A stretch of 64,000 nt of DNA, from the NCBI GenBank assembly GCA_028284775.1, contig JANQRB010000153.1, forward strand, positions 1 through 64,000, given 5' to 3'. This document shows, piece by piece, positions 29,236-38,300 of this stretch. This DNA is from Candidatus Kapaibacterium sp. GTDB lineage: Bacteria > Bacteroidota > Ignavibacteria > Kapaibacteriales > UBA7675. The notes beneath the pieces were generated by a model. That model searched no databases, was not told where the DNA came from, and worked only from the letters and a program-made list of their open reading frames with translations. Both the position numbers and the translations under genes were made by a program. How positions within the stretch are numbered: position 1 is the stretch's first letter; the number at the start of each line of letters is the position of its first letter.

Positions 29236-29889
29236 TTACAGCTTAAAACCCAAACTCAATGTGGGATTCCAGGCATAATTGCCAAACGTATCATGAAGAA
29301 ATTTGCGGACGCCGGCCGCGACCAGGAAATTGTCCTTTCGATAACGGAGCGAAGTCTTAAGGCCGTAACTAATGCCGCAATAATTGATGAAGTAGTAGTT
29401 CATCTCCTGACCGATAAACAAGGAAAGCCTCTCAGTATTCCGTCCCATAAAGCCGCTGTTGTCTTTCAGGGTAAAAGCGATGCCGGCATTCGGCAGCCAG
29501 TGCGGCGCCGTAAGCAGGCCGGCGACAAGCGCGAAGCCTAAACCGGTCATGTCGCTTGCCTGTTTGCCCGGTGGAAAAAATGCAAGAAATGTAAGCGCCA
29601 CCGTCGGGAGCACAATGGCATAGTTATCACTGTTGTTCACGCCTTCGCTGTACAGGCCGTTATGAATCTGCAGATCCACGACATTAAAGTACCATTGATG
29701 ACCCGGATGGGCATCCACATACTGAATGCTGATTTTGAAATCGTTAATGTCTTCGCCGTTGCCGTAAACCGATGTTTCGAAGATCGCAAAGGAATCGAAT
29801 TTCCTCGCCTGCATCGACTCGGTACTAAGCAAAAAAAGGCCAGCAACAAGGCCAAGTGCTGCTATCGCGAAATTGTCCGGCTTAGGCAT
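29236..29889 (-). CDS. Hypothetical exported protein, possible outer-membrane barrel
   Basis: 217 aa. N-terminal export signal (FAIAALGLVAGLFLLSTESMQA). The mature part is rich in alternating hydrophobic and aromatic residues, with strands such as FAIFETSVYG, FKISIQYVDAHPGHQWYFNVVDLQIH, YYFINYCGISYGLKTSLRYRK and a final LSLGFKL, which suits a small beta-barrel of the outer membrane. I do not recognise a family. Convergent with the export operon and separated from it by about 150 bp. Confidence 0.72.
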   Translation of the reverse strand: MPKPDNFAIAALGLVAGLFLLSTESMQARKFDSFAIFETSVYGNGEDINDFKISIQYVDAHPGHQWYFNVVDLQIHNGLYSEGVNNSDNYAIVLPTVALTFLAFFPPGKQASDMTGLGFALVAGLLTAPHWLPNAGIAFTLKDNSGFMGRNTERLSLFIGQEMNYYFINYCGISYGLKTSLRYRKDNFLVAAGVRKFLHDTFGNYAWNPTLSLGFKL

Positions 29890-30241
29890 AAGAAATTTTT
29901 GAACAGTTCATCGATAAGACCGGGGCAGGTAAAAAGGTAAAACAACAGCTGCAATCTATCCTCTCCTGCTGCGCACGGTCCGTTTCGGACAGAATGCAGA
30001 CTCAGCTGCAATCGCAGTTAACCTGGCTCTGCTAATGTACCCTAAAAAAAGCTAAAAGCCCAGTCGACGTTTTGATAGCAATCATGGCCAAAAGGTAACG
30101 CTTCCTCAGGCTCGACTCTCCGCGAAATAGCCGATCTTCAAAAGGCCGGCCGCCGTCTTATCAAATGGCAATTAGGCGCGAAGGCCGATCGCAGGGTTGT
30201 GCGAAAGCCACAGAACGGACATCCAGAATGAATGTCACAAA
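29890..30241. other. Intergenic, nothing recognised
   Basis: About 350 bp without a convincing frame, repeat or hairpin. It presumably carries the promoter of the exported protein on the minus strand. Confidence 0.5.
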
Positions 30242-30700
30242 TCATCCTTCGGTCAAGCGGATGGAATTCTCCGGCATTCGCTGCCGAAACTGTCGAAACG
30301 TCACAATGAGTCCGACCAGCTGAGGTAGAGTGTTCGAGAAAATGAACAAGCTGTTTGCGTCGGGGCTCTTGTGATCAGATACAAGATGAAAGAGATGCGA
30401 GAACCACAAGTAAGCAATCCAGAGCATCGGCAGGAAAAACCAGGCAAGGGAACTCAGAATGATGTTGTTTTTCACACCCTGCCTTGCATTGCAGAAGAGC
30501 GCCGTGGCAAGTATGCAAATGAAAAGCGAGTTCAGGAAAACAATACCTAGCAGTGTAAGGTTGATACCTGCTTTTGTCATCCATTCGCTTTCGTATTCTT
30601 CAGCAAAAATGCCGTCGGCTGCAATGTAGAGGAGATAAAAAGCAACGATGAAGATTGCCGGGAGTACAACCGCATTGCGATAGTATTTCATCAAGTGCAT
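30242..30700 (-). CDS. Hypothetical four-helix membrane protein
   Basis: 152 aa with four evident membrane helices: AVVLPAIFIVAFYLLYIAA, LTLLGIVFLNSLFICILATAL, IILSSLAWFFLPMLWIAYLW and SLFIFSNTLPQLVGLIVTF. No family recognised. The fit to a membrane topology is too good for a random frame. It stands alone on the minus strand, 346 bp downstream of the SnoaL-like gene. Confidence 0.7.
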   Translation of the reverse strand: MHLMKYYRNAVVLPAIFIVAFYLLYIAADGIFAEEYESEWMTKAGINLTLLGIVFLNSLFICILATALFCNARQGVKNNIILSSLAWFFLPMLWIAYLWFSHLFHLVSDHKSPDANSLFIFSNTLPQLVGLIVTFRQFRQRMPENSIRLTEG

Positions 30701-31045
30701 TTTGTCCAGCTCGCATCAGTTCGGCACATAAATCCGGTCGCATATTCACTGACCGGACTACTGCACTCGAACAGTATGCCGCAGCTGCGCCGGGGTTCAC
30801 GGAGTTTAGCCGCGACATCGCGACTATTCGAATCATGGCCGAAGGAATCCTGGAAACTGTTCCGGCCGGAATTCAGCGCAAGGACATGTGATTCAGCAAA
30901 TCATGCAAGCTATGCGAGGACCGGCGGCTTTCCTTTTTGCCTCTCTTCGCCTACTTGTAGCTGCCCGGCAATCGGCCCTGGTTCGTAGGCTATGCTTTTC
31001 TCGGCCTGTATAGCTAGGAATTGACCGGGCCCGATTTCAGCCGGC
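30701..31045. other. Intergenic, nothing recognised
   Basis: 345 bp between two minus-strand genes. Overlapping short frames on both strands have no protein-like features. Confidence 0.5.
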
Positions 31046-31384
31046 TCAAGCATTCCCCACAATTGCGGCCACCGCCTTCACTATTTTTCCATTCGCAACA
31101 CTGACAATTTCACCTACTCTGACCTTTTCACCCTTTGCCGTCAGGCCATCGTAAATCAGGGCGGACTTGTCGTCCGTGAATATCGAATCCAGCAGATCGA
31201 CTTTTTCCCAGTTGATGCCGTTCTTACAAATTTCGACAAACATATCAGCGCCCTTGATGATACTGCCGTTCATATCGAACTCGACATTGTCATCGAGTGA
31301 TTCCCGCAGCGCTGCGAAGTCTTGTACCTGCCAGGAATTAAAGTATTTGAGCACCAGTGCTTTGTTAGAATTCGCTGTATCCAT
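31046..31384 (-). CDS. SnoaL/NTF2-like protein
   Basis: 112 aa. The sequence follows the cone-shaped alpha+beta barrel of SnoaL-like and ketosteroid-isomerase-like proteins: an N-terminal helix ALVLKYFNSWQVQDFAALRESL, then DDNVEFDMNGSIIKGADMF and a beta-rich end (ALIYDGLTAKGEKVRVGEIVSVANGKIVKAVA). The family includes enzymes and small ligand binders of many kinds; the function cannot be assigned. Cytoplasmic, single gene. Confidence 0.8.
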   Translation of the reverse strand: MDTANSNKALVLKYFNSWQVQDFAALRESLDDNVEFDMNGSIIKGADMFVEICKNGINWEKVDLLDSIFTDDKSALIYDGLTAKGEKVRVGEIVSVANGKIVKAVAAIVGNA

Positions 31385-32778
31385 TACTGTCTGCCTCTGG
31401 CAAATATTGAATTCGAAGGTAGTTGTTTAGGCCGCAGGGCTTCCGGACCTGCGATTGCAAATCAGTTTGAAGCAGGAAGTCTACCACAGTTTACACTGTC
31501 AAAAGCGACGAAGTCTTCAGTTCGCGCGCGAAGAAGCAATTCGCTTTTTGCGGCGTTTTAGCGCAGCAACTCTATAGACTTCAAGCGAACAAATTTACAC
31601 TTTTGCCCTTTATTCACAATTGCCGGGCAGTACTCTCCTGGCAGTAATCACGCAAACAACTGATTTTCAAGTAATTTCCGCTGAGTTCAGCAGGAAGCGC
31701 AATCTGACACTCGTGGGCAGAAGAATATTCCGTCCACATCTTCTATCCCCGGACGATGAGGATTCCGTTACATACGAATTGATTCGATTGTGATGAGTAC
31801 AAGCATTTGATACCGTCGCACAGCTCGATCGCTTAACTCGGATCAACTTAAACGCTTGTCGCCGTTCAATCTTCCCGTTAGAGTGTTGCTTTGAATACCC
31901 TGCATGGTTTGTCAAGCGGAAATGAAATTGCTGGCAGCTCTACTCAACAGCAGGCTCCTGATCACCCTCATCTAGACACTGTATCCCTGGCTTGTTGGGA
32001 ATATCACAAACAGGAATCGCGATTCTTAACACACTCTGATAGTCTCAACCGACATTCCCTATCATACGATCAGGTCGGATCTCCACTGAATGCAGCGATT
32101 CTCATAGCCGTGCGAATGCCGCTGCATTCTTCCAAAGTATTAACAGCTTCCGGTCATGAAACTGAATCCCTCGTCGAGCTTCCGCCCTGCGCCCAAGCAT
32201 GTTAATTGTTAAATCACTCTGCACGAAACGCTGGACCAGAGCGGATGCCTCTGCAGCGCCTCGATTGGAGGATCGGCCGCGCAGCCGGGCCCGTTTACAA
32301 AGCCCGTCAGAGGCTCATAATCTTTTCCACTAGTGACAGCGGTTGAATCGCAGCATGCTCCATCCATACTGCATTGGCCGGGTAACTCACAAATGCTGCC
32401 CCCTTGTGCCGAAAGCAAAGAGCCACACATAGCGAATTTTGGCAAAGTGCTGAACTGGACGCCAGTTCCCACCGGTAGAATAAGGAACTCAAATTGGCAA
32501 GAACGAATGCAGGGCCGGTATGCCTCCGGAGCTCTTGCACAGACAAGAGTTTCGATGTTTCCTGATAACAGCAAGAGCGGCTATTCTACTTCCGGCCGAG
32601 TTACATCCTTTGGATAATCGTAAAGAATACCGCGAATATGACTGACTAAGTCATCCCTCGCATATGAATTTGCATCAATGGTAACCAAAAGTTATCTGAC
32701 GTGTTGCAGACACTTCCGCACTCAGTTTCCAATTCCATCGTGAATCATTGTCATCGCACAGGGAAATTGGAGTTAGTT
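31385..32778. other. AT-rich intergenic stretch, no gene seen
   Basis: About 1.4 kb. The frames present (31667-31915 minus, 31891-32205 plus, 32209-32574 minus) overlap one another, lack ribosome sites and show no recognisable fold. The last 80 bp includes an in-frame extension of the next gene. No tRNA or repeat was found. Confidence 0.5.
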
Positions 32779-34875
32779 ATGCGCTTCCTCATTGGTCTTG
32801 TCGTTGCCGCCAGTCTGTTTACTGTTTCCAGCAGCTTTGCCGAACACTCACTCCATCCGACCAATGGGCCGGGCGGGATCATCAATGACTTTGCCTTTGG
32901 GCCGGCCGGCGATATCCTGGCCGCTATGCAGCGTGGTCTGTGGCGGTCCACGGACAAGGGGCGTAGCTGGCGGTCAGTGAGTGACGTTTTGGAGCGGCGC
33001 AGGTTCTCGAGCGTGGCCATCAGCGATAATGGTACGATCCTTATCGGGGGATCCTATGGACTCGCCCGCTCCACAGACAAGGGCGCAAGCTGGGAAAACA
33101 ATTTCGAGGGGTGGGATATCGAAGCGATTGCCCTCGGTCAGGGCGACACGGTTTACGCCATTCCCGAGGGCCGCTCCTGTGGTTGTTTCTTTCGGAGTGC
33201 AGACGACGGCGCCACCTGGGAGCAAAGCAACCAGCTGCCCCAGAGTTTGTTGTTTAAATCGCTCGTAGTTTCGGCGGATGGTACAATTTATGTGCTGCGC
33301 TACAACAAATTGCAGCGTTCCAGCGATGGCGGTGATAGCTGGAACAGAGTTGTGGGTCCGAACGCGGATTCTACAATGGTAATGGTGGCAATCACATCGC
33401 AGGGTCACATTTTTGCCTATCCGGCTCTTAACAGAAGATCAAGCTTCCTCTCAACAGACTTTGGCATCACCTGGACTCAATTTTATCCCGAAGGTTGGAA
33501 TCCGAATTCGATATGGGCAATTGACGCCTCGCCTGACGGCGACATTTATCTGGCTACCAACGATTCGCTTATGTACTCAAATGACGAAGGCAGAACCTGG
33601 AAGAGTTCACTTCGCCGGCACGTGAAAACGATTGCGGTGGATAAGGCGGGCGATCCGATCCTCTGGGGACACGAAGGAGTCTTTCGATCCGACGATCGCG
33701 GCGAGTCCTGGCGTAAAACCGGCAATGGTCCCGTCAACATAATGGTCAACGACGTCGCGGTGGGACGGCACGGCGATCTATGGACGGCAACGGAATGGGG
33801 CGCCTACCTCTCCACGGACAAAGGCCAGACCTGGATGCATCGCGACCCGGATCGGCTCCCCGTTGGCCTTGAAACAGTGTTTATAACACGGGCCGGCAGT
33901 GTAATTGGCGCACGGAGCTTCGGCAGCGTCAAACGCTCGACCGACAGGGGTAGTACCTGGCAAAGGGTTGAGCGCAGTAGAGACATCGAGCACGAGTTTG
34001 TTGAAATGATTCAGTCTGCAGATGGGCCGATCTATGCCAGGATGTTGTTTCGCGGACTGGCCACATCAAGCGACGACGGCGCAAGCTGGACGCTCATCGA
34101 CAGTTTGCGCCGCACTGAAGTTTATGCGATCGCCGTCAGCGCCGAGGGTACCTTGTATGCCAGCACGGAAAACGGCATGCTTCGATCAAGCGATGAAGGC
34201 CAGACATGGAGCGCTGCCGAAAGCGGATTGCCCCTGGAGTACAAAGTTCATTCATTGGCTGCCGACCGCAGCTTTGTCTATGCCGGCACACTTGGCGGAG
34301 CCGTCTACCGCGTGGCTGATTTCGGATCGGGCTGGGAACTTGCCGGACGCGTTTTCGATGATCGAGAAAAATCCGTCATTGACTTAAGCATCGCTGCGGA
34401 CGGCGGCATCTTCGCCGCCAGTGATTTCGGTGTATCTTATTCATCGGATCAGGGCCAGGGCTGGATCTCACTGCCGAGCGACCTTGAGAATCCAAAGATT
34501 GAATCGATTGCCGTCGATGACGAAGGCACTCTGTTCGCCGGATCCTGGTTTCGCGGCGTATACCGATCGAACAAAATCATAACATCGCTGAAGACCGAAC
34601 CGCGCGATCCGGGCACAACAGCCATCCTGGAGGCCATCGCACCCAATCCCCTGCAATCGAACACCCGTATCCGATTCCAGCTATCCCAGGCGGCTGACCT
34701 TAAGCTCACGATCTACGCCGCTCCCGGTACCGAAATTGAGGTCCTTTTGTCGGATTGGCGGGCGGCGGGCAGCTACAGCATCGACTGGTCGGCAGACGGC
34801 TTGCCGCGCGGGCTGTACTTCTGCGTTCTGGAGGTCGGTAACGATGTACAATCCCTGCCAATGCTGCTGCGGTAA
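32779..34875 (+). CDS. BNR/sortilin-like propeller protein with T9SS-type sorting domain
   Basis: 698 aa from ATG 32779, which has GGAG 6 bases upstream and begins a signal peptide (MRFLIGLVVAASLFTVSSSFA). The body has about 13 repeats of the sialidase/Vps10 type with the Asp-box pattern S.D.G.SW, for example RSTDKGRSWRSV, RSTDKGASWENN and RSSDEGQTWSAA, so it is one or two beta-propellers. The C-terminal 80 residues are a T9SS type A sorting domain: APNPLQSNTRIRFQLSQA, then LKLTIYAAPG, YSIDWSADGLPRGLYF and the end MLLR. Expected on the cell surface or secreted. No catalytic sialidase residues are evident; binding role unknown. Confidence 0.92.
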   Translation: MRFLIGLVVAASLFTVSSSFAEHSLHPTNGPGGIINDFAFGPAGDILAAMQRGLWRSTDKGRSWRSVSDVLERRRFSSVAISDNGTILIGGSYGLARSTDKGASWENNFEGWDIEAIALGQGDTVYAIPEGRSCGCFFRSADDGATWEQSNQLPQSLLFKSLVVSADGTIYVLRYNKLQRSSDGGDSWNRVVGPNADSTMVMVAITSQGHIFAYPALNRRSSFLSTDFGITWTQFYPEGWNPNSIWAIDASPDGDIYLATNDSLMYSNDEGRTWKSSLRRHVKTIAVDKAGDPILWGHEGVFRSDDRGESWRKTGNGPVNIMVNDVAVGRHGDLWTATEWGAYLSTDKGQTWMHRDPDRLPVGLETVFITRAGSVIGARSFGSVKRSTDRGSTWQRVERSRDIEHEFVEMIQSADGPIYARMLFRGLATSSDDGASWTLIDSLRRTEVYAIAVSAEGTLYASTENGMLRSSDEGQTWSAAESGLPLEYKVHSLAADRSFVYAGTLGGAVYRVADFGSGWELAGRVFDDREKSVIDLSIAADGGIFAASDFGVSYSSDQGQGWISLPSDLENPKIESIAVDDEGTLFAGSWFRGVYRSNKIITSLKTEPRDPGTTAILEAIAPNPLQSNTRIRFQLSQAADLKLTIYAAPGTEIEVLLSDWRAAGSYSIDWSADGLPRGLYFCVLEVGNDVQSLPMLLR

Positions 34876-35375
34876 GAACGGGATGGCAGAACATTCAACT
34901 TTTTCGGGGAGCGACTGATTGAATGACTGACCGGCACGCTCAAGCAGCTCTGCCGACCGGATTAAAGCTTCGAAAAACGAGGATTAACTTTTCGACGATT
35001 GCACATCTTGCTTTGATCAACAACTGATTCAGCTTATATTAGTCAACCGGTATCAAGCCATCCATTTATCACTTTCCATTTTCCACGACCCGCGGAAACA
35101 GTCTTTTGTTTCCCACAGAATCAATGCGGTTAACTACCTGCCAGATGAAGGTGCAGGTTGTAAAGAGATCCTGACGTCTTGTTCGAATCTCAGTGAACAC
35201 TGCTTTCAATCCTGAAAGGAGCGCCAACGATTTACCGAACACGTCGGCTATCCGAGTGATCTTCTTGCACTTGTCAGTAAGGCCAATGGTAGCGAACCGG
35301 AAGCTCAGGCGGAAGTTTCTGCCTGACGCTGTCTTGATTCTGATTTTTTATCAAATTTGGATCAGGAAAATTCCT
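34876..35375. other. Intergenic, nothing recognised
   Basis: About 500 bp, AT-rich in the first half. The in-frame upstream extension of the next gene from 35193 has no export signal and is judged non-coding. A string at 35170 (GTTCGAATCT) recalls a T-loop, but no cloverleaf can be built. Confidence 0.5.
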
Positions 35376-38300
35376 ATGAAAGTGAAATTTCGTTTCGCTG
35401 TATTAGCCTTGCTGTGCCTCGCTGTGTGTTTACCTGCAGTCGCGCAGCTTAAGTATGATCCGGGGATGCAACCCGGTATGTCATTGATTGACATCCCGGA
35501 AACAGCAGACAGGCTTGCGAATCACGAGAATGCCCTTCGCGATGATTACTATCGGCTTGGCTGGCAGTATTTTCTTTTCGAGCAAAATGTGCCGATGGCC
35601 TGGAGCATTACACAGGGTATTCCGTCGATCATTGTCGACATCGATGACGACTTCAGTCAAGTTAACTACGAGGCACATTGGCAGGAAGCGGACATTATAT
35701 ATCAAATGTCCCAAATATTCGAGGACTATGACAACCCTGACACCCCCTGGCGACTTAAGGGTAGCTCAGTCGGAAATTTCATCTGGATTGCCAACGACAA
35801 GTTTTATGAATTCACTGATGTTGCGACGCAGCCCTATGGCGAGTATCCTCTTCCCTCCAAATTCACCAGTGATGGAGGCACGAGCTTGCTTTATGGTGGT
35901 AATGGTCATGGATATGGCATCTTTTCTGTGGCGCTGGCGCAAAGAGACGATGTCGGGATAGTTGGTGTCGCGCCCGATTGCAGCGGTATCGCAACCCCGG
36001 TGCTGTTGTACGATTACACCAATATCGATGTAGATCCTGTAACACCGGGCTATCAGTTGGTGGATGTCCTTAGTCTGTCCGTCGTCGTTTCCGAATCCGC
36101 TGGCTCGGCGGCACTGCGCGAGTCTATCAGAAAGGGAGTTGTCATTGTTGCCGCCATAGGCAATTCGTTACAAGAATTTGGACATCGTTCCGAACAGTTT
36201 CCAGCAGTTGCGTGCTCCGCCGCGCCCCAAGATTTGGAACACCTTTACGTGGCGCCCAAGGTATCTTATCCGGCAGCGCATGCCTGGGATATCGACAACG
36301 GAGGTGTGGTTGATGTAACGAAAGATATCAAAGTCATTGCCGTTGCTTCTGTTAATCCGGGCAGCGTTGTCAATCCGAATTCACCTTGCGCCTATTGGAG
36401 TGATGAAGATCCCGTGTATCCGAAAAATCATCAATATTCCCCCGGGAAGGACAAATTTCCTGCAGCCTCGGTACAGGATCGCGAAGCGCTGCGTGAATAC
36501 GCCTGTGTGGATATCGTAACCTATGGCAATCAGGTGACTGCGACCTATGAGCCGGGCGTCGAGCCGGCAATCTCGGATCAGTATGGATTCGGCAGGGGCG
36601 GCAACTCGCATGCGGCGCCGCAGGTGAGCGGTACGGTAGCGCTGATGCGTTCGGTCAACAAATGGCTCAGCAGCGACGGCAGCGAACCGAGCGACAAGGA
36701 CGACGTACACCGCCGTGCCTACAACATTTTGACATTTACCGCACAAAAAATCGTCGATGCGGGAATAAGCGGCATGCACCAATACACCAACTACGAGACC
36801 AGTCCGCCGACCTATGCACTTCTGCCCGGCCATTCCTGCTGGGATGCCGGCAAATTCACCGATTTACCGTCCGACTATCCTCTTGCAGATGTCATTGCCA
36901 CCCAACCCGCTGATTTCGCATACAGCATCTCTCCTCATGACCCGCTCCAGCGCGCCTGGTCGAAACGCTTTGGCTATGGTCTGCTCGATAGCTATCGGGC
37001 TGTGGCGCACGCTATTATCAAAAAAGCGGAGTGGCAATATCAGACCAGTCAAATTCTGGCAACCGATGCTAATTCCCTTAACGAAAACGGCAATTATCTT
37101 GTTCACGCTGGCGCATTTCGCAATGTTAACGGCTCTGCGGGCAGTGTGCTTGAACACGGCGGTACAACGCTGCCTGGCGGTCCCGCGTACGCTAACAACC
37201 ACGGCGAAACCGTTATTAACGGATCGTCGACCGTTTTAACAGTGCCGACGAATACGATACTAACTATCGATGGCATTGTTCGGCAAAGCGGCCCCAGTCT
37301 TGGCAGCAACAAGATCGAAACGCAGGGCAGCGGGAAAATCCTCATGGCCGGTTATCTTGAGAATGTTGAGCTGAAAGGCAACACCGAGATCGGCGACCTG
37401 AGGATTCATGCGGACCTGAGCGCCGGAACTCCTAAAGGACGCCTTAGTCTGGGCGGCGGATCTTCGAATGTATTCGGCAGCATCAGCCTTGAGGAAGATG
37501 GTGAGGTTAAGCTTGACAATGGAACTATGACATTGGAAGCCGGCGGAGCTATTCACATGGGCGGCAATAAAGACCTCATCGTGCAGAACGGTGCGACTCT
37601 CTTAATGGAGTATCCTTCGCGTATTAGTGCCGAGAGCGGCCGCAAGGTCCTTATCGAAAGCGGCGGCAAAATCGTGATTCGGCGCAAGCCTTCGAGCGAC
37701 GATGTCTGGCAAAGTGAAATATTGTGCGAACTTGAGATTCAAAGCGGCGGCGAGCTTCAGATCGACGATTACGCCTTTGTGCGCTTCGACGGCATCACAA
37801 AGCAGCCCGGCGCTACTATCAGCTTTGATCCAGCCAAACTCGCAAGGGTCGATATCGACGATGCTTCGGTTTTTAACAACGCTTCTGAGTTCTTCGGCAC
37901 AACAGAGCTAAGCCAGGATTTGGTGATTAGCTCCGGAACAAGCATCGTAAAGCCCGGGGCGTCGATCGAATGCAATTCATTCGACATCATTATAAAGAAT
38001 GGCGCAACACTGCAAATAGAGTTCAACGCCGCCATCAGCGGCGATCCCGGAAGCAGTATTGAAATAGAGAGCGGCGGCACCTTAATGATTAATGGGCCGG
38101 GCTCCATTCTCGCCCAGGGACGATACAGCAGTACCGACATTCTTGTTCCAGAGCTGCGTGTTGAAGGTGATCTTGTACTGGAAGACAATGCCATAGCGCG
38201 CTTCAATCATTTTTTTGTCGATCAAAGCGCCGATTTCATCTGCAAGCCGGGGTCGCATCTGATTCTCAACGAACGCAAAAGCTATCACTGCCTCGGGCGC

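Noticed and set aside
32209-32574. 121-residue Cys-rich open frame
   Set aside because: No signal peptide or spacing regularity in the Cys, no ribosome site, and an equally long frame lies on the other strand.
35160-35190. tRNA-like T-loop string GTTCGAATCT
   Set aside because: No acceptor, anticodon or D stems can be paired around it.
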